DNA of 39,257 bases from Anaerolineales bacterium UBA832 (GTDB lineage: Bacteria > Chloroflexota > Anaerolineae > Anaerolineales > UBA11657): contig DBHI01000140.1 of assembly GCA_002296125.1 (NCBI GenBank), forward strand, positions 1 to 39,257. Reading direction: 5' to 3'. The position numbers and the translations under genes were made by a program. The notes beneath the pieces were generated by a model that searched no databases, had not been told where the DNA came from, and worked only from the letters and a program-made list of their open reading frames with translations. Shown piece after piece: positions 22,889 through 31,223 of the stretch (its first letter is position 1; each line of letters opens with the position of its first letter).

Positions 22889-23913
22889 TTTACGGATTTT
22901 TTAAGTTTACGTAATAGAAATATAAAAAAAGGTGTTCCTGACAATGCAGTAATGATTCCTACTGGAAGTTCTTGTGGAGACATTATGTTTCTGGCTATTA
23001 AATCTGATAAAACAAGGAATGATGCTCCACCAAACATACAGAATACAATTAGTTTTCTATAATCTGAACCTATTATTGTTCTGAGGATGTGTGGTACTAT
23101 GAGTCCTACAAATCCAATTAATCCACCAAAGGATACAGCTGCTGCTGTCATCAGAGTAGCAGCACTTATTAATATTATTTTCAATTTTTCAACATTTATA
23201 CCAAGTTGATGTGCCTGTTCTTCTCCTAATTGAAAAACATTTAATGCATATGCATTGAAGTATATTAAAAGTATGCCTAGCATTACATAAGGGAACATTA
23301 TTTTAACTGGTGTCCATCCTCCACCTAAATATGCACCCAACATCCAATTGAATGCTTTTTGTAGTCCATCAGGATGTCTTAGCATTATTAGGGTAGTAGA
23401 AGCAGTTGCAAATGATCCAATAGCTATACCTGACAGTAACATGGTAGTAACTGGTGTAGTATTATTGATTCTGGCAGAAAGAACCACAATAGAGGTGGTT
23501 ATGATTCCTCCTATGAAGGCAGCAATTGTTATGGTACTTAAACCAAGAGGATTGTCAATTAGATTCATATTGATTGCAATTGTTGCGCCTAATCCTGCAC
23601 CCGATGCTACACCTACTAGATATGGATCAGCTAGTGGGTTACGAAAAAGACCTTGATAGGTTGCTCCTGCAGTGGCAAGAGAAGCTCCTGTGAGTGCCAT
23701 TAATACTACTCTTGGCATTCTAATATCAAATAATATAGTGGCGAATTTGGAAGGACTATTGTTAACATTTTCTATTAAAAGTAGCCTTTCTAAAAATAAT
23801 TCCAGTATTATTTTAGGTGGAATCTTAACTGATCCTATGGCTATTGCTAGAATCAGTATTCCGCATAAAAGTATTATTAGTGTTATGGCAACGCCTAATG
23901 ATCTTTTTGCCAT
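22885..23913 (-). CDS. btuC: Cobalamin ABC transporter, permease subunit
   Basis: A 342-residue FecCD/BtuC-family permease with about nine or ten membrane helices. VVLMALTGASLATAGATYQGLFRNPLADPYLVG near 70 is the strongly conserved family block (split here as GASLATAGATYQG and NPLADPYLVG). GGLIGFVGLIVPHILR near 264 is the coupling-helix region that contacts the ATPase, and SPQELPVGIITALSGTPFFIFLL is the usual C-terminus. It dimerises and works with the lipoprotein upstream and the ATPase downstream. The start ATG is 8 nt from the btuF stop, and its stop TGA overlaps the next start. Confidence 0.92.
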   Translation of the reverse strand: MAKRSLGVAITLIILLCGILILAIAIGSVKIPPKIILELFLERLLLIENVNNSPSKFATILFDIRMPRVVLMALTGASLATAGATYQGLFRNPLADPYLVGVASGAGLGATIAINMNLIDNPLGLSTITIAAFIGGIITTSIVVLSARINNTTPVTTMLLSGIAIGSFATASTTLIMLRHPDGLQKAFNWMLGAYLGGGWTPVKIMFPYVMLGILLIYFNAYALNVFQLGEEQAHQLGINVEKLKIILISAATLMTAAAVSFGGLIGFVGLIVPHILRTIIGSDYRKLIVFCMFGGASFLVLSDLIARNIMSPQELPVGIITALSGTPFFIFLLRKLKKSVK

Positions 23914-23921
23914 ATAGTCCC

Positions 23922-24884
23922 TTATTTATTTACTTTATTTATAATATTAGATATTGTTTCTAATCCTTCTATAACTCTTGGTCCTGGTCTGCTAACTAGA
24001 TCATCATCGAATTCATATATTTGTTTAGTTTTTACCGCTGAAAGTGATTCCCATCCGGATCTATTTGTAACCGTTGAAATATTTTGTCCTCCATACTTAC
24101 TTGAACCTAGAATAATAATGTCTGGATCCAAATCAATTAACTGTTCAAGGCTAATTTGCCAGTAGGGGTCATCACTATTAGCACCAATATTTTGACCACC
24201 AGCTGATGTAATTATTGTATCAATAAACGATCCTGATCCAGGCGTCCAAGGTTTTGATGGTTCAGTCGCGTCAATTTCATAAAAAATCGATACGGATTGT
24301 CTGTCTACTTGGGTTTCTATTGCTTTTACTCGTGATTTCATGTTTTCAATTAGTGCGATTGCATTTTCTATATTTCCTGTGAGTATTCCAATGTTAGAGA
24401 TGTCATTGTATATATCATCTAGGTTTGAGGCATTACTTGATGTATATACTATAAAACCTAGATTTTCAAGCGTTTTAACGTCTTCTGGATTTGTAATTCC
24501 TGCTGCTAGTATTAGGTCAGGTTCTAAATTTACAATAATTTCACTATTTACTTGTGGATATAAGCTGCCTATGCTTTCAACATTTAATGCTTCAGGTGGA
24601 TAATCAGAGTATTCATCCCTACCAATTAGATTTTCATCTGCGCCTATTGCAAATATTATTTCTGTATTTGATGCTGCTAGACTAATTATTTGTTTGGCAG
24701 GAATGTTGGTTGTAATTTCTCTTCCGAGACTATCTGATAGAGTAACAGTTTTTTGGACATTATTATTGCTGTTACTTGTGTTATCAATATTTTGACATCC
24801 AATAATTATAAGCATTAATACAGTAATAATAACTGTTTTAAGTACTAGAAACTTGTTTCTACATAGTATTTTATTGATTTGCAT
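23922..24884 (-). CDS. btuF: Cobalamin-binding lipoprotein of ABC transporter
   Basis: A 320-residue substrate-binding protein of the BtuF/FecB fold. The signal ends in IIGC with lipidated Cys30, followed by a Ser/Asn-rich linker. IPAKQIISLAASNTEIIFAIGA is the typical N-lobe start, VGRDE-like LIGRDEYSDYP and NLEPDLILA follow, and DLDPDIIILGSS begins the C-lobe. The backbone helix joining the lobes (DIYNDISNIGILTGN...) is present. It captures corrinoid outside the membrane for BtuCD. Translation starts at 24884, directly after a T-run that ends a hairpin which also contains the Shine-Dalgarno. The gene is therefore controlled by the riboswitch upstream. Confidence 0.9.
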   Translation of the reverse strand: MQINKILCRNKFLVLKTVIITVLMLIIIGCQNIDNTSNSNNNVQKTVTLSDSLGREITTNIPAKQIISLAASNTEIIFAIGADENLIGRDEYSDYPPEALNVESIGSLYPQVNSEIIVNLEPDLILAAGITNPEDVKTLENLGFIVYTSSNASNLDDIYNDISNIGILTGNIENAIALIENMKSRVKAIETQVDRQSVSIFYEIDATEPSKPWTPGSGSFIDTIITSAGGQNIGANSDDPYWQISLEQLIDLDPDIIILGSSKYGGQNISTVTNRSGWESLSAVKTKQIYEFDDDLVSRPGPRVIEGLETISNIINKVNK

Positions 24885-24888
24885 AAAA

Positions 24889-24926
24889 AAATTACCCTCC
24901 TGATTGATCGCTGTTAAGGGTAATTT
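24889..24926 (-). promoter_or_regulatory. Riboswitch expression platform (RBS-sequestering / terminator hairpin)
   Basis: On the minus strand AAATTACCCT (24926-24917) pairs with AGGGTAATTT (24898-24889), and a T-run follows up to the btuF ATG. The Shine-Dalgarno AGGAGGG (24901-24895) lies in the loop and 3' arm, so folding hides it and may also end transcription. An upstream UAAGGG (24956-24951) can pair with CCCUUA (24920-24915) instead, which would break the hairpin and free the RBS. Confidence 0.75.
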
Positions 24927-24977
24927 GTAAATAGTTAGTTTTCATATACTCCCTTATCCGCGAGGTTTATATTGTTT

Positions 24978-25099
<122 letters not shown>

Positions 25100-25125
25100 T
25101 TTATGTATTTTGTTGTTAGTTATTT

Positions 25126-25153
25126 ATTTTACACTATGATTTAGGGATTGCAA
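25126..25153 (-). promoter_or_regulatory. Candidate promoter of the B12 operon
   Basis: On the minus strand TTGCAA (25153-25148) and TAAAAT (25131-25126) are 16 nt apart, just upstream of the cobalamin aptamer and just downstream of the folE stop. The match to consensus is moderate. It would start the transcript about 20 nt before the aptamer. Confidence 0.45.
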
Positions 25154-25164
25154 AGAATAATTTA

Positions 25165-25800
25165 TCATAACATTTCCTTTGAAGATCTTTGTAGATGTTC
25201 CAAGAATTCATCTCTAGTATTTTTGTTGTTTAGGAAGGTGCGCCTCATGGCGCTTGTTATCATTCGGGAGTTTGTCTTTTTTACGCCCCGCATCATACTA
25301 CATAGGTGTAAACCTTCTACTACTACAGCTACACCTTGTGGATCCAATGATTCTTCTAAGAAATCAGCTATTTGTATAGTAAGTCTTTCTTGAAGTTGCA
25401 ATCTGTGTGAAAACATGTCTACAATGCGTGGAATTTTACTAAGACCTATTACCTGACCATTTGGTATGTATGCCACATGTGCTCTTCCAAAAAATGGTAA
25501 CATATGATGTTCACACATACTTGAATATTCAATATCTTTAACGATTACCATTTCGTCATATGTTACTTCAAAGAGGGCATCATTAATAAGTGCTTTAGGG
25601 TCAGTTCGATATCCATCAAATACTTCATTATACATTCTTGCTATGCGGTCAGGAGTACCTTGAAGGCCTGATCGATTAGTATCTTCACCAATACTTTTTA
25701 ATATTGAATGTACGGATTGAATGATGTCGGATTTGTTTATTTCTCCATCAAGCAGTTTAGCGACAGAATTAAGATTATTTTTGTTTTTTGATTTATTCAT
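25165..25800 (-). CDS. folE: GTP cyclohydrolase I
   Basis: A 211-residue type I GTP cyclohydrolase, which makes dihydroneopterin triphosphate for folate. MCEHHMLPFFGRAHVAYIP near residue 97 carries the zinc ligand Cys and the catalytic His pair, GLSKIPRIVDMFSHRLQLQERLT is the family core, and the second zinc Cys is in GLHLCSMMRGV. TNSRMITSAMRRTF matches the C-terminal block. The length fits. It ends a run of overlapping minus-strand genes: SDR, folB, folK, folE. The gap to folK is 14 nt. The B12 riboswitch unit begins right after it. Confidence 0.96.
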   Translation of the reverse strand: MNKSKNKNNLNSVAKLLDGEINKSDIIQSVHSILKSIGEDTNRSGLQGTPDRIARMYNEVFDGYRTDPKALINDALFEVTYDEMVIVKDIEYSSMCEHHMLPFFGRAHVAYIPNGQVIGLSKIPRIVDMFSHRLQLQERLTIQIADFLEESLDPQGVAVVVEGLHLCSMMRGVKKTNSRMITSAMRRTFLNNKNTRDEFLEHLQRSSKEML

Positions 25801-25814
25801 AATATTGTTTATTC

Positions 25815-26321
25815 CTATGTTAATTGAATTATATCATCGTGAATTTTAATGCAATTTGTGTTTCCAAGTAAATTGGAAATCTCTAGTAAGGTTTGTTTAG
25901 TGTCAGGATGGATATAGTTTGGTGCTATGTCTGCTAGGCAGATTGCTACGAAATCTCTTTCTAAGATTTCACTGTTAGGGATTCGGTTTTTGCCAATTTG
26001 GATTATTTCATGATTAAATAGCATTATATCTATGTCAATGGTCCTAGAAGAATAAGAATCTGATGTAGATTTTTGCCTCCCCAGTGAAGTTTCAATTTTG
26101 TGAATACATTCAAATTTTAATTGATGTGCAGAAAGAGGTGTAGTTAACATAATTGCGGCGTTTAAGTAGTTATTTTGATCTCTGTTTCTCAATGGTCTTG
26201 TTTCCATTACTTTTGATATTGCTTTAATGGTGCCATATTCACTAAGTTTTTTAATTGCCTTAACTAGATTTGTTTTTGGTTTTATATTTGAACCTAATGA
26301 TAAATAGGCGTTATTTTGCAT
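25815..26321 (-). CDS. folK: HPPK, 6-hydroxymethyl-dihydropterin pyrophosphokinase
   Basis: A 168-residue pyrophosphokinase that activates 6-hydroxymethyl-7,8-dihydropterin with ATP. AYLSLGSNIKPKTNL is the N-terminal signature, METRPLRNRDQNNYLNAA the pterin-binding block, and SRTIDIDIMLFN the R-x-x-D-x-D-x-x-L/M-F motif holding the two Mg-binding Asp residues. IPNSEILERDFVAICLADIAP follows as expected. I chose ATG 26321, which overlaps folB by 11 nt and puts the first strand at the N-terminus. An ATG at 26369 would add 16 residues inside folB. It lies between folB and folE. Confidence 0.95.
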   Translation of the reverse strand: MQNNAYLSLGSNIKPKTNLVKAIKKLSEYGTIKAISKVMETRPLRNRDQNNYLNAAIMLTTPLSAHQLKFECIHKIETSLGRQKSTSDSYSSRTIDIDIMLFNHEIIQIGKNRIPNSEILERDFVAICLADIAPNYIHPDTKQTLLEISNLLGNTNCIKIHDDIIQLT

Positions 26322-26703
26322 CAATGGATGATCTATTCCTTTCAATTGTAATCCCAACTGATCTTGCAAATCTTAACGCAGATGGTTTTTGGACATTTAT
26401 TATGCATCGTACAACTTTTTCATTGCTCAGACATATTTTTGATATTTCAGATGCCATTTTTTCGACAAGAAAGAATTGTGAATTTTCTACTAAATTGATT
26501 ACATTTTTTGTGATGGTACGATAGTTTGCTGCATCGTTAATTTCATCAGTTTCTCCTGCTTTTTTAGTGTTTACGAAGAGAGTTATATTTATGAGCACAT
26601 CTTGTAGATTGGTTCTTTCCTCTGGATTGATGCCAATGATTGTGCGCAGGTGTAGATCGGTGATGTTGATTCTATCAAGTATATCAGTGTTATTATTTGC
26701 CAT
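26311..26703 (-). CDS. folB: Dihydroneopterin aldolase
   Basis: A 130-residue dihydroneopterin aldolase. DRINITDLHLRTIIGINPEER matches the FolB N-terminus (L-x-x-x-x-I-G-x-x-x-x-E-R), NYRTITKNVINLVENSQFFLVEKMASEI holds the catalytic helix with the Y-x-x-I/V and E-x-L/M-A patterns, and VRCIINVQKPSAL carries the conserved K-P. The start at 26703 is supported by GGAGGAG 5 nt upstream. The longer in-frame start at 26757 lacks family resemblance. It overlaps the SDR gene by 11 nt upstream and folK by 11 nt downstream. Confidence 0.93.
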   Translation of the reverse strand: MANNNTDILDRINITDLHLRTIIGINPEERTNLQDVLINITLFVNTKKAGETDEINDAANYRTITKNVINLVENSQFFLVEKMASEISKICLSNEKVVRCIINVQKPSALRFARSVGITIERNRSSIDAK

Positions 26704-27427
26704 ATCTTTCTCCTCCATCCACTGTGATATATTCTCCAGTGATGTAATCTGATTCAATTAGGAAACTTACCGCTTTTGAAACATCTTCCGGTTTACCCCA
26801 TCTCTTTAACAATGTTCGGGAGGCAATTTTATCTTTTGTTTCTTGTGAATAGTCATTTGGGGCAAGTACAGGACCAGGAGCAACTGCATTTACTCTAACA
26901 TGTGGTGCTAGATCTACTGCAAGTTGTCGAGTCATACCCATTAGAGCTGATTTGCCTACTGCATGAGCTGCGTAGCCACTACGGGGTATCCAGGCCATTA
27001 TGTCAACAATGTTTATTATATTTCCTGAACCAGTTGAGAGCATATGTTTAGATGCTTCATTTGCACAATTAAATGCACCTTTAATTAGTGTGTTAGTTAC
27101 TTCGTCCCAGTTATGTGTTGTATTCAAGGGTAGGGGAGTTTTTTTGAAGATTGATGCTGAATTTATTAGTATTTGTACTGGTCCAAGCTCATTTTGTGAT
27201 TTAGTAAACATGTTAATTACTGCATTGGTATTAGATACATCAGCTTGTATAGCCATTGCTTTAACATTGTATTTGTTAGCTTCTGTTACTGTTTGTTCAG
27301 CCATATTCTCTGAATTGTGGTAGTTGATGATTACATTGGCACCTTTTGATGCTAGTTCTAATGTAATTGCTCGTCCTATCCTATGAGCTCCACCAGTAAT
27401 TAGAGCTGTTTTACCATTAATGTTCAT
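26693..27427 (-). CDS. SDR oxidoreductase, FolM/pteridine-reductase-like
   Basis: A 244-residue short-chain dehydrogenase. The cofactor motif TGGAHRIG fits TGxxxRxG, the form used by pteridine reductases and FolM rather than the usual TGxxxGxG. LINSAS near 87 is the NNAG-like motif, and GNIINIVD near 133 supplies the usual Ser/Asp strand. HVRVNAVAPGPV near 185 is the standard C-terminal block. The position of the catalytic Tyr in YxxxK is His here (HAVGK), with a Tyr three residues earlier (YAAHAVGK). Lying directly before folB-folK-folE, it may reduce a dihydropterin or dihydrofolate. The start at 27427 overlaps the Mo-hydroxylase gene by 11 nt; a start at 27511 would lie far inside that gene. 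Confidence 0.82.
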   Translation of the reverse strand: MNINGKTALITGGAHRIGRAITLELASKGANVIINYHNSENMAEQTVTEANKYNVKAMAIQADVSNTNAVINMFTKSQNELGPVQILINSASIFKKTPLPLNTTHNWDEVTNTLIKGAFNCANEASKHMLSTGSGNIINIVDIMAWIPRSGYAAHAVGKSALMGMTRQLAVDLAPHVRVNAVAPGPVLAPNDYSQETKDKIASRTLLKRWGKPEDVSKAVSFLIESDYITGEYITVDGGERYGK

Positions 27428-30362
27428 TGTGTTTATTGATAAGTGACCATATTCTTTCAGGTGATAGGGGTAATTCTCTGGCACGTATTCCAATTGCATC
27501 AAATACTGCATTAGATATAGCTGGTGCTACACCATTCATTGGTATTTCTGCGACTGCTTTTGCTCCGTATGGTCCGTTTGGTTCGTAGCTAGGAACTAGA
27601 ATAGATATTATTTCAGGTATTTCGTCAGCTTGGTATATGCGATAGTCTCCAAAGCGAGTGACTAATAAATTACCATTTTTGTCATATGGCATTTCCTCCG
27701 AAATAGCATATCCGAGTGCTTGGGCAACTCCACCATCTATTTGACCTTCTGATGTTATAGGATTTATTGCTGTACCACAATCTACTGCCATTACTAGTTT
27801 TATTACATCTATTTGTCCTGTTTCAATATCTACTTCTACTTCCGCATACTGTACTGCAAATGGTGGCGGTGAGTAAGGTGACATATGTGATGCTGTTGCC
27901 ATAATTTGTTGTTGATCTTGTGTATGTAAGCTATGAAGAGCTATTTCGGATAAACTAATGCTTTGCCCATTAGAGGCATATACATGTTTGTCTTGGATTG
28001 TCATATTCTTGATAGAAGTATTAAGCATTAAGGAGGCTCTATTGAATATCTGATTTCGTATTTCTACTGCTGCCTTGTGAACTGCACCACCTGATATAAA
28101 TGTTGTGCTTGAAGCATATGCTCCTGTATCAAATGGTGTGAAGTCTGTATCAGATGAGTATACTAATATGTCAGTTAACGGAACCCCCAAAGTTTCCGCT
28201 GCTATTTGTGCTAATACTGTGTCGGAACCTGTTCCTAAATCAGTAGCTCCTACTAGTACATTGAAACTTCCATCGTCATTAATTTTAATACTAGCAGCTC
28301 CCATATCTAGGCCAGGAATTGCAGTGCCGTGCATACATATTGCCATTCCTAGTCCTCGGCGAATATATGGCTTAGAACTACTGTATTTCCAGTTTGGATC
28401 ATTTTTTCGGTACCATTTTATAGCATTTTCGCCTTCTGATAAACATTCTAATAGAGAAGAAGATGTGACTATTTGTGGTTCAGCTCCTTCTTCTATTTCT
28501 TCTCCTTCTCCTATTGCTGCAGTAATAGGTATAGCGTCACCTTTTCTTACAACATTTTTCATGCGAAATTCTTTTGTGTCTATGTTCATTTCTGATGCTA
28601 TTTCATCCATCAGGCATTCTAAGGCAAACTCTGCTTGAGGTGCTCCATATCCTCTGTATGCTCCAGGAGTAGGAATGTTTGTATATACTATTTCTCCTAA
28701 GAATCTCATGTTTGGGCATCTGTATGTAGCAAGCCCACGCATTCCAGATACGCTACATACAGTAAGTCCATGAGTTCCGTAGGCTCCAGTATTTTCTATG
28801 ATATGCAAATCCAAGGCATTTAATGTTCCATCATCCATAACTCCAGCAGTATAAGTTAGAATCTGTGGATGTCTTGAACGTGAGCTTGTAAACTCTAGTT
28901 CCCTAGAATATTCAAAGCGGACTGGTCTACCTGTAGCAATGGTGAGGTGTGCACATAGGTCTTCTATTAGCATTTCTTGTTTACCACCAAACCCTCCACC
29001 TAATCTGGGTTTGATTACTCTAATTCTCTTAATAGGTAGATCTAGTAGTGGTGCTACCATACGTCTTACGTGGAACGGTACTTGAGTGCTACTTCTAATA
29101 ACAAGTCTATCTTCTTCATCCCAATAGGTTACAGCAACGTGAGGTTCAATACTGGCTTGCTGTACCTGGTGCACTTTGTAAGTGCGTTTATAAATTTTAT
29201 CAGAATCTTTTAGACCTTTATTAATATTTCCTACTCCAGCTTTTATTTCTGCAGCAAGATTTCTTTCTGCTGATGCTATTCCTTTTGCGTCATCTTCATC
29301 ATGTATTATGGGTGATCCTAACTTAAGAGCTTCTTCAGGATCAAATATGGAAGGTAATATCTCGTAATCTACATGTATATGCTTTAGTGCTTCAAGCGCA
29401 ATTTCATATGTTTCCGCTGCTACTACTGCTACTCTGTCTCCTACATGTCTGACTTTTGAATCTAAAGAAACTTGATCCCATGGAGGTGGGTTTGGATATG
29501 ATTGTCCTCCACTAGCGTATATTACTCTTGGTACATCTTTATGGGTTAATATTGCATGAACACCAGGTATTTTGAGAGCCTTACTGGTATCTATGTTCTT
29601 AATTAGTGCATGCGCATGTGGACTCGTTAACATAGTGGCATGTAGCATGTTCGGAAATTCAATGTCGTCAGTGAATACTGGGCGTCCTTTGGCTAATCTG
29701 ATAGCATCTATTTTTGGTTCTGGATGTCCGACTACATCAGTAGTTTGGGTTGTTTTAATTTTAGACATATCAACACGAGTTTTAGTAATTGTATCTCTTG
29801 ATATGTCAGGATTATTAGAGTAATCAGGTTCGTTAGGAGTTTGGTTTTTAGATGTTTCCAATGGAATTGTCTGATAATTTTCATTTATTGGTTCAATATC
29901 TTCACCTCGCATAATTTTTGCGGCCCTTAGTACTGCTTGTATGGGTTTTACATATGCGGTACATCTGCATAGTACAGATCCTAGAGCATCTTTTACTTGA
30001 TTTTCTGTAGGAGTATCATTTTTTCTGATAAGTTCTTTAGCTGCCAGTATCATTGCTGGCGTACAATATCCGCACTGTATTGCTCCTGTATCAATGAATG
30101 CTTCTTGGATAGGATGTAATTTATGTCTTTCAGTAATTGATTCTAGTGTTTCTATCTGATGTCCATCAACTTGCGCTGCTAATAATATGCAGCTTGGTGT
30201 TAGTTTCCCATTCAGTAAGACAGAACAAGATCCGCATTCACCAGTTTCACATCCATGTTTTACACTCCAATATCTGTTTTGTCTAAGGAAATTAAGCAAC
30301 GACTCACTAGGTTCGCAATTTAGGAGCTCTTGTTTACCGTTAAGTTTCAGATTGATTTGCAT
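27417..30362 (-). CDS. Molybdenum hydroxylase, fused [2Fe-2S] and Mo-binding subunits
   Basis: A 981-residue fusion of the two redox parts of a xanthine-dehydrogenase-family enzyme. Residues 1-152 form the iron-sulfur subunit with plant-type cysteines Cys38, 43, 46, 58 and the second cluster at Cys97, 100, 132, 134. A hydrophilic linker (about 153-208) leads to the molybdopterin subunit, which starts at VGHPEPKIDAIRLAKG. It contains GGGFGGKQEM, AYRGYGAPQAEFALE and the C-terminal GAKAVAEIPMNGVAPA with the catalytic Glu near 939. The CO-dehydrogenase active-site loop with its special Cys is absent, so CO oxidation is unlikely. The substrate could be a purine, an aldehyde or an N-heterocycle. 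The FAD subunit is encoded just upstream (23-nt overlap). Confidence 0.93.
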   Translation of the reverse strand: MQINLKLNGKQELLNCEPSESLLNFLRQNRYWSVKHGCETGECGSCSVLLNGKLTPSCILLAAQVDGHQIETLESITERHKLHPIQEAFIDTGAIQCGYCTPAMILAAKELIRKNDTPTENQVKDALGSVLCRCTAYVKPIQAVLRAAKIMRGEDIEPINENYQTIPLETSKNQTPNEPDYSNNPDISRDTITKTRVDMSKIKTTQTTDVVGHPEPKIDAIRLAKGRPVFTDDIEFPNMLHATMLTSPHAHALIKNIDTSKALKIPGVHAILTHKDVPRVIYASGGQSYPNPPPWDQVSLDSKVRHVGDRVAVVAAETYEIALEALKHIHVDYEILPSIFDPEEALKLGSPIIHDEDDAKGIASAERNLAAEIKAGVGNINKGLKDSDKIYKRTYKVHQVQQASIEPHVAVTYWDEEDRLVIRSSTQVPFHVRRMVAPLLDLPIKRIRVIKPRLGGGFGGKQEMLIEDLCAHLTIATGRPVRFEYSRELEFTSSRSRHPQILTYTAGVMDDGTLNALDLHIIENTGAYGTHGLTVCSVSGMRGLATYRCPNMRFLGEIVYTNIPTPGAYRGYGAPQAEFALECLMDEIASEMNIDTKEFRMKNVVRKGDAIPITAAIGEGEEIEEGAEPQIVTSSSLLECLSEGENAIKWYRKNDPNWKYSSSKPYIRRGLGMAICMHGTAIPGLDMGAASIKINDDGSFNVLVGATDLGTGSDTVLAQIAAETLGVPLTDILVYSSDTDFTPFDTGAYASSTTFISGGAVHKAAVEIRNQIFNRASLMLNTSIKNMTIQDKHVYASNGQSISLSEIALHSLHTQDQQQIMATASHMSPYSPPPFAVQYAEVEVDIETGQIDVIKLVMAVDCGTAINPITSEGQIDGGVAQALGYAISEEMPYDKNGNLLVTRFGDYRIYQADEIPEIISILVPSYEPNGPYGAKAVAEIPMNGVAPAISNAVFDAIGIRARELPLSPERIWSLINKHNEH

Positions 30363-31182
30363 ATTGTTTCTTTACCTGATTTATTGCTCGTTCGGTTAAT
30401 ATAGAGGCCATTTCTACTCTGTAATCTGAACTACCGCGGTAATCTTCATGATTTGTATTGGCTGACTTAGTAACTGCATTCTTTATTATTATATCAATAT
30501 TAGGCAAAGATAAACTATCCTTTTCTATGATTGCTGATTCTATGATGGGTAATCTTACAGGCATTTCATCTATGCCTGCAATTGAGACACGAGCGTCTAT
30601 TATATGGTTATCATGTACATCTATACCAATTGCACTGCATATGATTGATTTATCAAGAGGAGTGCGAGATATCCTTTCAAAGGCTGTAATAGTATTTTTA
30701 ATAGGTATTAGTATTTTGATTAATATGGAGTTGTTATCCTGATCTTCATAGATTAATGGTAGTGTTTTTTCTTTGCTTGGATGAAAATAAGGTATTGCAT
30801 TAAGTGACATTAGAATCAAGCATATTTCAGGGGCACTAAATTTTGATAATAATGTTCCATTTATACTTGCTATATTGCGAATACCATAGGGTGCTACCAA
30901 TTTGGCAGCTTTTGATACTATTCCATCAGAATACGTTCTTAATATTTCGGAATCTATTAGATCTTGAATAGTAGTCAATGATCCAATAATAATATTGTTA
31001 TCATCTGTTGAGATATATCTCAAATTTGTTTCACTCATATCTATTACGGAATTGACATTAATATCAGTTAGTGGAGTAGGATATGTTCCATGAAGCAGTA
31101 TATGGCTTTTATTCTTATTGCGTAGCAAAAGTTCTGATAATTCATTAATATCTTTAGGTTTGTGGAATTCAGTTATCTTCAT
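30340..31182 (-). CDS. Molybdenum hydroxylase FAD-binding subunit
   Basis: A 280-residue FAD subunit (CoxM/XdhB type) of the same hydroxylase. The N-terminus fits the family with FHKPKDINELSELL and the loop HILLHGTYPTPLTD in place of the canonical LAGGTDL. APYGIRNIASINGTLLSKFSAPEICLIL aligns with the IRN-x-A-T-x-G-G-N-x-x-x-x-x-P-x-x-D FAD motif, though several glycines and the Asp are changed. The C-terminal DYRGSSDYRVEMASILTERAI is typical (YR-x-x-x-A). The two altered FAD motifs suggest weak or atypical FAD binding. It is the first gene of the long hydroxylase-pterin operon. Confidence 0.85.
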   Translation of the reverse strand: MKITEFHKPKDINELSELLLRNKNKSHILLHGTYPTPLTDINVNSVIDMSETNLRYISTDDNNIIIGSLTTIQDLIDSEILRTYSDGIVSKAAKLVAPYGIRNIASINGTLLSKFSAPEICLILMSLNAIPYFHPSKEKTLPLIYEDQDNNSILIKILIPIKNTITAFERISRTPLDKSIICSAIGIDVHDNHIIDARVSIAGIDEMPVRLPIIESAIIEKDSLSLPNIDIIIKNAVTKSANTNHEDYRGSSDYRVEMASILTERAINQVKKQYANQSET

Positions 31183-31223
31183 AGTATTAATAGTTCATTA
31201 GTCTATATATAATTCTAGCATGT

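Noticed and set aside
21507..24884. Iron-siderophore or heme uptake operon
   Set aside because: The transporter family alone is ambiguous, but the cobalamin riboswitch upstream and the PduO-type adenosyltransferase at the end point to B12.
28105..28638. Plus-strand frame of about 180 residues inside the Mo-hydroxylase gene
   Set aside because: It is antisense to strongly conserved coding sequence and shows no motif or start signal. Similar antisense frames at 10647-11084, 35010-35522 and 36574-36849 were rejected for the same reason.
27417..31182. CO dehydrogenase (form I CoxMSL)
   Set aside because: The characteristic CO-dehydrogenase active-site loop with its special Cys is not seen in the Mo subunit. 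The loop reads as in other hydroxylases (AYRGYGAPQ), and the subunits are fused.
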